NCBI RefSeq assembly: GCF_020510425.1
Contig: NZ_JAHBAH010000001.1
Span: 1,717,001 to 1,781,000, forward strand
DNA length: 64,000 nt
Direction of reading: 5' to 3'
Source: Quatrionicoccus australiensis
GTDB taxonomy: Bacteria > Pseudomonadota > Gammaproteobacteria > Burkholderiales > Rhodocyclaceae
The notes beneath the pieces were generated by a model, which was not told where the DNA came from, did no database searches, and saw only the letters and a list, made by a program, of their open reading frames with translations. Both the position numbers and the translations under genes were made by a program. The stretch's first letter is position 1. Each line of letters begins with the position of its first letter. Positions 6,907-15,357 of the stretch are shown one piece after another.

Positions 6907-9582
6907 ATGGCCAACCAGCCCAACGCACTGCCTGACCCTGCTGATGTCGATCCGCAGGAAACCAAAGAATGGATTGATGCCCTCGACGGCGTCATTTCCC
7001 AGGAAGGCCCGACCCGCGCCCACTACCTGATCGAGAAAGTCATCGGCCAGGCGCGCCTGCAGGGTGTGGACATCCCCTACTCGGCCAATACCGAATACAT
7101 CAACACCATTCCCGCCGATCAGCAGCCCAAGTACCCGGGCAACGCGGACATGGAAATCAAGCTGCACTCCTACATCCGCTGGAACGCGATGGCCATGGTC
7201 GTGCGCGCCAACAAGGACACCAACGTCGGCGGCCACATCGCCTCCTTCGCTTCAGCCGCCGCGCTTTACGACGTCGGCTTTTCGCATTTCTGGCGCAGCA
7301 TCAACGACCCGTCCGGCGGCGACCTGATCTTCTTCCAGGGCCATTCCGTACCGGGCGTCTATTCCCGCGCCTTCATGCTCGGTCGCCTGAGCGAAGAGCA
7401 GATGGACAACTTCCGCCAGGAAACCGGCGGCAAGGGTATTTCGTCCTATCCGCACCCCTGGCTGATGCCGGATTTCTGGCAATTCCCGACCGTGTCGATG
7501 GGCCTCGGCCCGATCCAGGCCATCTATCAGGCCCGCTTCATGAAGTACCTCGACTCGCGCGGACTGGCCAAGGCCGGTGATCGCAAGGTCTGGGCCTTTT
7601 TGGGTGATGGCGAGACCGACGAAGTCGAATCGCTCGGCGCCATCGGCATGGCCGGTCGCGAAAAGCTCGACAACCTGATTTTCGTCATCAACTGCAACCT
7701 GCAGCGTCTTGATGGCCCGGTACGCGGCAACGGCAAGATCATCCAGGAACTCGAATCCGAATTCCGCGGTGCCGGCTGGAATGTCATCAAGCTGGTCTGG
7801 GGCACCCATTGGGACGCCCTCTTCCAGCGCGACAAGAAGGGCATCCTGAAGAAACGCATGATGGAACTGTGCGACGGCGAGTACCAGACCTTCAAGGCCA
7901 AGAACGGCGCCTACGTCCGCGAGAATTTCTTCAACACGCCGGAACTGCGCGAGCTGGTTGCCGACTGGACCGACGATGAAATCTGGAACCTGAACCGTGG
8001 CGGCCACGACATCTTCAAGATTTTTGCTGCCTACGACCGCGCCATCAAGACCAAGGGCGCCCCGACCCTGATCCTGGCCAAGACCATCAAGGGCTTCGGC
8101 ATGGGCCAGGCTGGCGAAGCGATGAACACCTCGCACCAGCAGAAGAAGATGGACAAGGATCAGATCGGCCGCTTCCGCGACCGCTTCCACCTGCCGGTCG
8201 CCGACGACCAGCTGGAAGAACTGCCTTACCTGAAGTTCGCCGAAGATTCGGAAGAATACAAGTACATGATGCAGCGTCGCGTCGACCTCGGCGGCTTCCT
8301 GCCGCAGCGCCGCCGCAAGGCCGAGCCGCTGCAGATTCCGGCGCTCGACACCTTTGCTGCGTTGCTGAAGGCTTCCGGCGCAGGCCGCGAGCTGTCCACG
8401 ACGATGGCCATCGTCCGCATCATGAACATGATGTTGAAGGACAAGAATGTCGGCAAGAACGTCGTGCCCATCGTGCCGGACGAATCGCGCACCTTCGGCA
8501 TGGAAGGCATGTTCCGCTCGGTCGGTATCTGGAATCAGGAAGGCCAGAACTATGTGCCGGAAGATCATGACCAGCTGATGTTCTACAAGGAATCGAAGAC
8601 CGGCCAGGTGTTGCAGGAAGGCATCAACGAATCCGGCGCGATGAGCGACTGGATCGCCGCCGCCACCTCCTACTCGGTGCATAACGTCCAGACCATTCCG
8701 TTCTACATCTGCTACTCGATGTTCGGCATGCAGCGCGTTCTCGACCTGTGCTGGGCGGCTGGCGACCAGCGCGCCCGCGGCTTCCTGATCGGCGGCACGG
8801 CCGGTCGCACGACGCTGAACGGCGAAGGCCTGCAGCACGAAGACGGCCACAGCCTGATCCTCTCCAACCTGATCCCGAACTGCCTCTCCTACGACCCGAC
8901 CTTCCAGTACGAAGTCGCCGTCGTGACGCAGGACGGCATGCGCCGCATGTTCCAGGAACAGGAAGACGTGTTCTATTACCTGACGGTGATGAACGAGAAC
9001 TACGAGCACCCGGAAATGCCGGCCGGCTCGGAAGCCGACATCATCAAGGGCATGTACTCGTTCAAGAAGGGTGCCGAGTCCGCCGGCCCGCGCGTCCAGC
9101 TGCTCGGCTCCGGCACCATCTTCCGCGAAGTCATCGCCGCTGCCGACCTGCTCAAGAACGACTGGGGTGTCGAGGCCGACCTGTGGGGTTGCCCGAGCTT
9201 CAACGAACTGGCCCGCAACGGCCAAGACGTGCAGCGCTGGAACCTGCTGCATCCGCTCGAAGCACCGAAGCTGTCGCACGTCGAGGAAAAGCTGGCTGGC
9301 GCCAAGGGCCCGGTCATCGCTGCCACCGACTACATCAAGCTGTTCTCCGAGCAGATCCGCCCCTTCGTCAAGGCACCGTATGTCACGCTGGGCACCGACG
9401 GTTTCGGCCGTTCCGACACCCGCGAGAAATTGCGCCACTTCTTCGAGGTCGACCGTCACTGGGTGACGCTGGCTGCCCTCAAGGCACTGGCCGACAACGG
9501 CGAGATCGAACGCGAGAAGGTTGCCGCCGCCCTGGTCAAGTACAACCTTGACCCGAACAAACCCAACCCGATGTCGGTTTAA
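6907..9582 (+). CDS. aceE: Pyruvate dehydrogenase E1 component, homodimeric type
   Basis: E1 decarboxylates pyruvate with TPP and transfers the acetyl group to the lipoyl arm of AceF. The 891-residue single-chain form is typical of Gram-negative bacteria. Visible motifs are HIASFASAAALYDVGFSHF, the TPP motif GDGETDEVESLG continuing to NLIFVINCNLQRLDGPV, and the C-terminal transketolase part (VPIVPDESRTFGMEG, GGTAGRTTLNGEGLQHEDGH). The start is fixed by TTGGAG eight bases before MANQPNAL; a longer frame upstream lacks a ribosome site. It heads the aceE-aceF-lpdA operon with 15- and 12-base gaps. Confidence 0.98.
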   Translation: MANQPNALPDPADVDPQETKEWIDALDGVISQEGPTRAHYLIEKVIGQARLQGVDIPYSANTEYINTIPADQQPKYPGNADMEIKLHSYIRWNAMAMVVRANKDTNVGGHIASFASAAALYDVGFSHFWRSINDPSGGDLIFFQGHSVPGVYSRAFMLGRLSEEQMDNFRQETGGKGISSYPHPWLMPDFWQFPTVSMGLGPIQAIYQARFMKYLDSRGLAKAGDRKVWAFLGDGETDEVESLGAIGMAGREKLDNLIFVINCNLQRLDGPVRGNGKIIQELESEFRGAGWNVIKLVWGTHWDALFQRDKKGILKKRMMELCDGEYQTFKAKNGAYVRENFFNTPELRELVADWTDDEIWNLNRGGHDIFKIFAAYDRAIKTKGAPTLILAKTIKGFGMGQAGEAMNTSHQQKKMDKDQIGRFRDRFHLPVADDQLEELPYLKFAEDSEEYKYMMQRRVDLGGFLPQRRRKAEPLQIPALDTFAALLKASGAGRELSTTMAIVRIMNMMLKDKNVGKNVVPIVPDESRTFGMEGMFRSVGIWNQEGQNYVPEDHDQLMFYKESKTGQVLQEGINESGAMSDWIAAATSYSVHNVQTIPFYICYSMFGMQRVLDLCWAAGDQRARGFLIGGTAGRTTLNGEGLQHEDGHSLILSNLIPNCLSYDPTFQYEVAVVTQDGMRRMFQEQEDVFYYLTVMNENYEHPEMPAGSEADIIKGMYSFKKGAESAGPRVQLLGSGTIFREVIAAADLLKNDWGVEADLWGCPSFNELARNGQDVQRWNLLHPLEAPKLSHVEEKLAGAKGPVIAATDYIKLFSEQIRPFVKAPYVTLGTDGFGRSDTREKLRHFFEVDRHWVTLAALKALADNGEIEREKVAAALVKYNLDPNKPNPMSV

Positions 9583-9597
9583 CGAGGGAGAGACGAC

Positions 9598-11238
9598 ATG
9601 AGCCAAATCATTGAAGTCAAAGTCCCGGACATCGGCGATTTCGACGAAGTTCCGGTTATCGAACTGTTTGTGAAGGTCGGCGACACGATCAAGGTCGACG
9701 ACGCCATCGTCACGCTGGAATCCGACAAGGCCACGATGGACGTGCCCTCGACGGTTGCCGGCGTGGTCACTGAAGTTCTCGTCCAGCTCGGCGCCAAGGT
9801 TGCCGAAGGCGCCCTGCTGATCAAGGTCGAAACCGGTGGCGCCGCTGCCGTCGCCGCCCCGGCCGCAGCCGCTCCCGCTCCGGCCGCAGCGCCGGCGCCG
9901 GTTGCCGCACCGGTGGCAGCCGCCCCCGCGGCCGGCGGCGGCGTGGTCGAAGTCAAGGTGCCGGACATCGGCGACTTTGACGAAGTCCCGGTCATCGACC
10001 TGTTCGTCAAGGTTGGCGACAGCATCAAGGTCGACGACGCGATCGCCACGCTCGAATCCGACAAGGCCACGATGGACGTGCCGTCCACCGTCGCCGGTAT
10101 CGTCAAGGAAGTGCTGGTTCAGCTCGGCTCCAAGGTCGGCGAAGGCACGGTCCTGATCAAGGTTGAAACCGGTGCCTCGGCCCCGGTCGCCGCAGCGCCG
10201 GCCGCTGCTCCGGCTCAGGCTCCTGCTGCTGCAGCCCCGGCAGCGGCGCCGGTCGCCGCTCCGGCTGCCGCCGCCCCCGCCGCGCTTGCCCCGGCCCTGC
10301 CGCTCGGCGCCAAGGTGCATGCCTCGCCGTCGGTCCGTGCCTATGCCCGCGAACTCGGTGTCGATCTGTCCAAGGTTCCGGCCACCGGTCCGAAAGGCCG
10401 CATCGTCAAGGAAGACCTGACCAAGTACGTCAAGGGCGTCATGTCCGGTGCCATTTCCGGCCCTGTGGCAGCGTCGACCGGTGGCGTCACCGGCGGTGGC
10501 GTACTCGATCTGCTGCCCTGGCCGAAGGTCGACTTCGCCAAGTTCGGCGAGATCGAGGTCAAGCCGCTATCGCGCATCAAGAAGATTTCCGGCCAGAACC
10601 TGTCGCGCAACTGGGTCATGATCCCGGCCGTCACGTATCACGAAGATGCCGACATCACCGATATCGAAGCTTTCCGCGTGCTGCTCAACAAGGAAAATGA
10701 AAAGGGTGGCGGCGCCAAGCTGACCATGCTCGCTTTCCTGATGAAGGCTTGCGTCAAGGGTCTGCAGAAATTCCCGGAATTCAATTCCTCGCTCGACGGC
10801 GACAATCTGGTGCTGAAGAAGTACTTCAACATCGGCTTCGCAGCCGACACCCCGAACGGCCTGGTCGTGCCGGTAGTCAAGAACGTCGACAAGAAGTCGG
10901 TCTTCGAACTGGCGCAGGAATCCGGCGATCTGGCCAAGCAGGCACGTGACGGCAAGCTCAAGCCGGCCGACATGTCCGGCGCGTGCTTCACGATTTCCAG
11001 CCTGGGCGGCATCGGTGGCACCTACTTCGCACCGATCGTCAATGCGCCGGAAGTCGCCATCCTCGGCGTCAACAAGTCGGCCATGAAGCCGGTCTGGGAC
11101 GGCAAGCAATTCGTGCCGCGCCTCGTCCTGCCGCTGTCGCTGACCGCCGACCACCGCGTCATCGACGGTGCACTGGCGACCCGCTTCAATGTCTATATCG
11201 CCCAGCTGCTGGCCGATTTCCGCCGCGTCGCGCTGTAA
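9598..11238 (+). CDS. aceF: Pyruvate dehydrogenase E2, dihydrolipoamide acetyltransferase
   Basis: E2 forms the core of the complex and moves the acetyl group to CoA. The 546 residues contain two lipoyl domains (about 1-80 and 118-193), each with the lipoylated lysine in ESDKATMDVPS, joined by Ala/Pro-rich swinging linkers. A peripheral-subunit-binding domain follows (HASPSVRAYARELGVDL, about 240-275), then the catalytic domain ending with the active-site motif LTADHRVIDGALATRF. GAGGGAGAG precedes the ATG. The lipoyl segments are very similar to each other and to the one in LpdA. Confidence 0.98.
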   Translation: MSQIIEVKVPDIGDFDEVPVIELFVKVGDTIKVDDAIVTLESDKATMDVPSTVAGVVTEVLVQLGAKVAEGALLIKVETGGAAAVAAPAAAAPAPAAAPAPVAAPVAAAPAAGGGVVEVKVPDIGDFDEVPVIDLFVKVGDSIKVDDAIATLESDKATMDVPSTVAGIVKEVLVQLGSKVGEGTVLIKVETGASAPVAAAPAAAPAQAPAAAAPAAAPVAAPAAAAPAALAPALPLGAKVHASPSVRAYARELGVDLSKVPATGPKGRIVKEDLTKYVKGVMSGAISGPVAASTGGVTGGGVLDLLPWPKVDFAKFGEIEVKPLSRIKKISGQNLSRNWVMIPAVTYHEDADITDIEAFRVLLNKENEKGGGAKLTMLAFLMKACVKGLQKFPEFNSSLDGDNLVLKKYFNIGFAADTPNGLVVPVVKNVDKKSVFELAQESGDLAKQARDGKLKPADMSGACFTISSLGGIGGTYFAPIVNAPEVAILGVNKSAMKPVWDGKQFVPRLVLPLSLTADHRVIDGALATRFNVYIAQLLADFRRVAL

Positions 11239-11493
11239 GGGGAGAACACCATGAGCAATCTGGTAGAAGTCAAAGTCCCCGACATCGGCGATTTCGCCGA
11301 AGTGCCGGTCATCGACCTGTTCGTGAAGGTCGGCGACACCATCAAGGTCGACGACGCCATCGTCACGCTGGAATCCGACAAGGCCACGATGGATGTGCCC
11401 TCGACGGTCGACGGCGTGGTCAAGGAGGTTTTGGTCCAGCTCGGTTCCAAGGTTGCCGAAGGCGCCCTGCTGATCAAGGTCGAAACCGGTGCA
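9613..11493 (+). repeat. Three near-identical 228-bp lipoyl-domain segments
   Basis: Copies lie at 9613-9840 and 9949-10176 in aceF and at 11266-11493 in lpdA. Each starts with GAAGTCAA and ends just after GAAACCGGTG. They share the ESDKATMDVPS core and long runs of identical DNA, including synonymous positions; copies 1 and 3 look closest. Such identity suggests recent duplication or gene conversion among the three domains. Confidence 0.85.
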
Positions 11494-13029
11494 GCGGCGG
11501 CCGCCCCCGCTCCGCAAGCCGCCGCGCCGGCGGCTGCTCCTGCGGCAGCGCCGGTCGTCGCGCCGGTCGCCGGCAGCCATGCCGGCGGTGCCGATCTCGA
11601 GTGCGAAATGCTCGTGCTCGGCGCCGGCCCCGGCGGCTATTCGGCCGCCTTCCGCTCGGCCGACCTCGGCATGAAGACCATCATCGTCGAGCGTTACGCA
11701 ACGCTCGGCGGCGTCTGCCTCAACGTTGGCTGCATCCCGTCCAAGGCCCTGCTGCACGTTGCCGCAGTGATCGAGGAAGCCGAACATGCCAATGATCTCG
11801 GCGTCACCTTTGCCGCGCCGCAGGTCGACATCGACAAGCTGCGCGCCCACAAGGACAAGGTCGTCGGCAAGCTGACCGGCGGTCTGGCCGGCATGGCCAA
11901 GGGCCGCAAGGTCGACATCGTGCGCGGTTTCGGCACCTTCCTCGACCCGCATCACATCGAGGTCGAAGTCACCGACGGCACGGGTCAGGACAAGACCGGT
12001 GCCAAGAAGGTCATCAAGTTCCAGAAGTGCATCATCGCCGCCGGTTCGGCGGCCGTGCATCTGCCCTTCATTCCGAAGGATCCGCGCATCGTCGATTCGA
12101 CCGGGGCACTTGAACTGCGCTTCGTACCGAAGAAGATGCTGGTCATCGGCGGTGGCATCATCGGCCTGGAAATGGCTACCGTCTATTCGACGCTGGGGGC
12201 CAAGGTCGATGTCGTCGAAATGCTTGACGTGCTGATGCAAGGCCCGGACCGCGATGCGGTCAAGGTCTGGGAAAAGCAGAACACGCATCGCTTCGACAAG
12301 ATCATGCTGAAGACCAAGACGGTTGCGGTCGATGCCAAGGACGATGGCCTGTGGGTCAAGTTCGAAGGCGAAGGCGCACCGAACGCCGATGCCGTGCGCT
12401 ACGACATGATCCTGCAAGCCGCCGGCCGCGCGCCGAACGGCAAGAAGATCGGTGCCGAGAAAGCCGGCGTCGCGGTCACCGACCGTGGCTTCATCAACGT
12501 CGATGCGCAGATGCGCACCAACGTGCCGCACATCTTCGCGATCGGCGACGTCGTCGGCAATCCGATGCTCGCCCACAAGGCGGTACATGAGGCGCACGTC
12601 GCGGCGGAAGTCGCGGCCGGCCACAAGGCCGCCTTCGACGCGCAGGTCATTCCGGGCGTTGCCTACACCCATCCGGAAGTGGCATGGGTCGGCTACACCG
12701 AGGACCAGGCCAAGAAGGAAGGCCGCAAGGTCGAAGCCGCCAAGTTCCCGTGGGCAGCCTCCGGCCGCGCCATCGCCAACGGTGCCGAATACGGCTTCAC
12801 CAAGCTGATCTTCGATGCCGAAACGCATCGCGTGATCGGCGGCGCCATCGTCGGCCCGAACGCCGGCGACATGATCGGCGAAGTCTGCCTGGCGATCGAG
12901 ATGGGTGCCGACGCAGTCGATATCGGCAAGACCATCCACCCGCACCCGACGCTGGGTGAAACGGTCGGCATGGCGGCCGAAGTCGCGCACGGTTCCTGCA
13001 CCGACGTGCCGGCATCGCGCAAGAAGTAA
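11251..13029 (+). CDS. lpdA: Dihydrolipoyl dehydrogenase E3 with N-terminal lipoyl domain
   Basis: E3 re-oxidises the dihydrolipoyl arm and reduces NAD+. Residues 1-80 form a lipoyl domain with the ESDKATMDVPS motif, then an Ala/Pro linker, and the flavoprotein proper starts near residue 113. It contains LVLGAGPGGYSAAF for FAD, the redox disulfide GGVCLNVGCIPSKALL, the NAD motif LVIGGGIIGLEMA, FAIGDVVGNPMLAHKA and the C-terminal active-site pair in HPHPTLGE. At 592 residues it is about 120 longer than E. coli Lpd because of the lipoyl extension, a layout known from Neisseria and other betaproteobacteria. AAGGGGAG precedes the ATG. Confidence 0.98.
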   Translation: MSNLVEVKVPDIGDFAEVPVIDLFVKVGDTIKVDDAIVTLESDKATMDVPSTVDGVVKEVLVQLGSKVAEGALLIKVETGAAAAAPAPQAAAPAAAPAAAPVVAPVAGSHAGGADLECEMLVLGAGPGGYSAAFRSADLGMKTIIVERYATLGGVCLNVGCIPSKALLHVAAVIEEAEHANDLGVTFAAPQVDIDKLRAHKDKVVGKLTGGLAGMAKGRKVDIVRGFGTFLDPHHIEVEVTDGTGQDKTGAKKVIKFQKCIIAAGSAAVHLPFIPKDPRIVDSTGALELRFVPKKMLVIGGGIIGLEMATVYSTLGAKVDVVEMLDVLMQGPDRDAVKVWEKQNTHRFDKIMLKTKTVAVDAKDDGLWVKFEGEGAPNADAVRYDMILQAAGRAPNGKKIGAEKAGVAVTDRGFINVDAQMRTNVPHIFAIGDVVGNPMLAHKAVHEAHVAAEVAAGHKAAFDAQVIPGVAYTHPEVAWVGYTEDQAKKEGRKVEAAKFPWAASGRAIANGAEYGFTKLIFDAETHRVIGGAIVGPNAGDMIGEVCLAIEMGADAVDIGKTIHPHPTLGETVGMAAEVAHGSCTDVPASRKK

Positions 13030-13053
13030 AACCCGGCGTTTTCGCCGAGTCCC

Positions 13054-13083
13054 AAAAAAGGCGACGGAATCCGTCGCCTTTTT
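13054..13083 (+). terminator. Intrinsic terminator of the aceEF-lpdA operon
   Basis: An 8-bp stem GGCGACGG/CCGTCGCC with a 3-base loop sits between an A run and TTTTT, 30 bases after the lpdA stop. The A-rich left flank may let it also serve the convergent gene. Confidence 0.9.
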
Positions 13084-13095
13084 CACGTCCACCGT

Positions 13096-13788
13096 TCAGC
13101 GGGCCAGCGCCGCCAGCGCCTCGGCGGTGGTCCACACGCCGCTCGCGATCATGCCGAAATTGAGCAGCGCCGCCTGGTAGGCGGCCTCGCCCGGCGCACC
13201 GACGGCATCCTTGACGACATAGACCTTGAACCCGTTCTCCATCAGCGTGCGCAGGTGCGAATCGACGCACAGGTTGGCAACCATGCCGCCGAGAATCACG
13301 GTATCGATGCCGCGGCTGCGCAACTGGTAAATCAGGTCGTTGCTCTCCGGCCCGTACATCTTGTGCGGCGCGGCAATCACCGTCTTGCCGTCATCGATGT
13401 AGGGTTTGTAGGGCGCGTAGAAATCCGCCCCCGTACTGCCGGCGCGCAAGGCCTGCATATCGAGCAACTGGCGCTGCAGCGCACCGGCCTGCGTCCAGTT
13501 GCTATCGCTTTTGCCGAAAACCAGCGGGTCGACCGCCAGGAGCACGTTTTTGTCCTTGGCGGCGCGCATCAGCATTGCGATGTTGTCGATGGTGCCGAGC
13601 GCCTTCAGGTTATCGGCGAGCAGGCCGTACAACTTGCCGTCCTCGCGCAGGAAATCGTTTTGCGGATCGGTGATGAGCACGGCGGTGCGCGCCCGGTCGA
13701 GCGGCGCCAGACCGCCGCCGGCCTCGGCAGGCAGGGCGCAGAACAGGATGGGCAGGGCAAAAGCAAAGCCAAACAAGCGATTTTTCAT
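13096..13788 (-). CDS. Exported isochorismatase-family cysteine hydrolase
   Basis: This 230-residue protein begins with a signal peptide (MKNRLFGFAFALPILFCALPAEA, cut likely after residue 23). The mature part is an isochorismatase-fold hydrolase with the triad D41 (ITDPQNDF), K143 (AAPHKMYGP) and C174 (GGMVANLCVDS). The family cleaves amides, imides or vinyl ethers, and the substrate cannot be told from sequence. Export to the periplasm is unusual for this mostly cytosolic family. AAAGG precedes the chosen ATG. It diverges from a dihaem peroxidase gene across a long inverted repeat. Confidence 0.83.
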   Translation of the reverse strand: MKNRLFGFAFALPILFCALPAEAGGGLAPLDRARTAVLITDPQNDFLREDGKLYGLLADNLKALGTIDNIAMLMRAAKDKNVLLAVDPLVFGKSDSNWTQAGALQRQLLDMQALRAGSTGADFYAPYKPYIDDGKTVIAAPHKMYGPESNDLIYQLRSRGIDTVILGGMVANLCVDSHLRTLMENGFKVYVVKDAVGAPGEAAYQAALLNFGMIASGVWTTAEALAALAR

Positions 13789-13876
13789 GATGCAGACCTT
13801 TCCTCGATACGGTTGAAATAGGCGGCCGGAACGCCCGGCCGTGCGCCGCATCCTGCCCGGCCGCCCGGAGTCGGTC

Positions 13877-13928
13877 TGTAGCAAGGGTTACACAAGACCA
13901 GTCGGCGCCTTGCGTGACTTTTGCTACA
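13877..13928. promoter_or_regulatory. Long inverted repeat in a divergent promoter region
   Basis: Arms at 13877-13896 and 13909-13928 match at 16 of 20 positions when one is reverse-complemented; the outer 8 bases (TGTAGCAA/TTGCTACA) are perfect. It lies between the divergent hydrolase (13788) and peroxidase (13985) genes, so it is a candidate operator for both. The nearby Crp/Fnr gene is the obvious candidate ligand, by inference only. Confidence 0.45.
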
Positions 13929-13984
13929 TATCCGGCGCCGGCCGGCCGCTATCGTTCGCCCCATTCCCTCTCGCGGAGCACGAC

Positions 13985-15265
13985 ATGAACAGCGAACTCA
14001 CCGACCTGCTCGCCATCGGCATCCCGGTCACCGGACTCGGCATGGCCGCGCTCGCCCTGATGATCCACCAGGAACTCGGCCCCTTCGCCGGCCTCGACCG
14101 CGCCGGGAAGTGGCTGCTCAGCGCCACCTTCGGCATGGGGCTACTCGCCTTCGGGCTGAAGATGGCAGTCGCCGTCGCCATCGAAAACGGCCCTGCGCCG
14201 CTCGGCGAGTCGCTTCCGCTCTTCGCGCGGCCGGCCGCCGCGTCCGATGCCGAGTTTGCCAACCCGGCGCCACCGCGCAGCGCACGCCACGTGTGGACGG
14301 CCTTGCCCGAGGTCGCGCCGGCCCCGGTCGACAACCCGACCACGCCAGAGCGGGTGGCGCTCGGTCGACGCCTGTTTTTTGAGAAAAAGCTGTCCGGTGA
14401 CGGCAAGCTGGCCTGCGCTTCCTGCCACGACCTGTTTGCCTCCGCCGGCGCCGACGGCCGGCCGACCGCCAAGGGCATCGCCGGCCAACTCGGGACGCGC
14501 AACACGCCGACCGTCTGGAATGCCGCCTTCCAGTCCGTGCTGTTTTGGGACGGCCGCGCCCCTTCGCTCGAAGCGCAGGCCATGGGCCCCATCCTCAACC
14601 CGCTCGAAATGGGCCTCGCTTCGCCGGCCGAGGCGGAGCGGCGGCTCAATGCCGATGCCGCCTACCGCACCGAATTCCAGGCCGCCTTCGGCGATGCGGC
14701 GCCGATCAGCTTCGCGCGCATCGCCCAGGCCATCGCCGCCTTCGAACGCACCCTGATCACGCCCGATAGCCCCTACGATCGCTTCGTGCGCGGCGAGGCC
14801 AGGGCGCTGACGCGCGCCCAGCTGCGCGGCATGGCGCTGTTCGAAACGGTCGGCTGCGTGCTCTGCCACCGCGGCCCCAATTTCAGCGACGCCAGCCTGC
14901 TCGGCGGCGAGAGCGCGCGCCGCATCTTTCCGGCCAATGCCACGCCCTACGAAACGAAGTACGGACTGCTCAACAACGGCGAGCGCGGCATCTGGCGCGT
15001 CGCATCGCTGCGCAACGTGGCGCTGACCGGCCCCTGGTTGCACAACGGAGCCGTAGACTCGCTGCCCGAGGTCGTCCGCATCATGGCTGGCGCCCAGCTC
15101 GGACGCTCGGCTGGCCTGACCACGTGGCTGGATGAAAAAAGCGCACTCGGCAAAGTCGACCGCTCGCCGCTCGGCGAACAGGAAGTCGCCGACCTCGTTG
15201 CCTTTCTCGAAGCCCTGAGCAGCGACTCCCTGCGCGCCCGCATGCAGGCGGAAAAATCAAGATGA
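13985..15265 (+). CDS. Membrane-anchored dihaem cytochrome c peroxidase (CcpA/MauG family)
   Basis: The 426-residue protein has two hydrophobic N-terminal helices (about 8-28 and 43-66), not a cleavable signal, so it is probably tethered to the membrane with its haem domains outside. Two c-type haem sites are seen: CASCH (144-148) and CVLCH (291-295), with the family signatures LGRRLFFEKKLSGDG, NTPTVWNAAFQSVLFWDGR and GLLNNGERGIWRVASLRNVALTGPWLHNG. It reduces H2O2 or carries out MauG-like oxidation in the periplasm. GGAG lies 7 bases before the ATG. The Crp/Fnr gene follows after 92 bases. Confidence 0.88.
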   Translation: MNSELTDLLAIGIPVTGLGMAALALMIHQELGPFAGLDRAGKWLLSATFGMGLLAFGLKMAVAVAIENGPAPLGESLPLFARPAAASDAEFANPAPPRSARHVWTALPEVAPAPVDNPTTPERVALGRRLFFEKKLSGDGKLACASCHDLFASAGADGRPTAKGIAGQLGTRNTPTVWNAAFQSVLFWDGRAPSLEAQAMGPILNPLEMGLASPAEAERRLNADAAYRTEFQAAFGDAAPISFARIAQAIAAFERTLITPDSPYDRFVRGEARALTRAQLRGMALFETVGCVLCHRGPNFSDASLLGGESARRIFPANATPYETKYGLLNNGERGIWRVASLRNVALTGPWLHNGAVDSLPEVVRIMAGAQLGRSAGLTTWLDEKSALGKVDRSPLGEQEVADLVAFLEALSSDSLRARMQAEKSR

Positions 15266-15357
15266 ATGCATGCGCTCGGCCCGACGGAGCTAGAATTCCC
15301 CTCCTCTATCCGCCGCCGGCCGGAACGCCAGCGGTCAACCCCGCCCGGGAGGGGAAA

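Noticed and set aside
7252..10320. A minus-strand open frame of about 1022 codons opposite aceE and aceF
   Set aside because: It mirrors the codon pattern of clearly real plus-strand genes in a GC-rich genome; its translation is low-complexity (Gly/Arg/His/Asp rich) and shows no domain. The same holds for other long antisense frames such as 10567-13092, 59679-62711 and 4769-6676.
13841..13984. A longer N terminus for the dihaem peroxidase reading back to 13841
   Set aside because: It would run through the inverted repeat and the divergent promoter region, and there is a good ribosome site at 13985.
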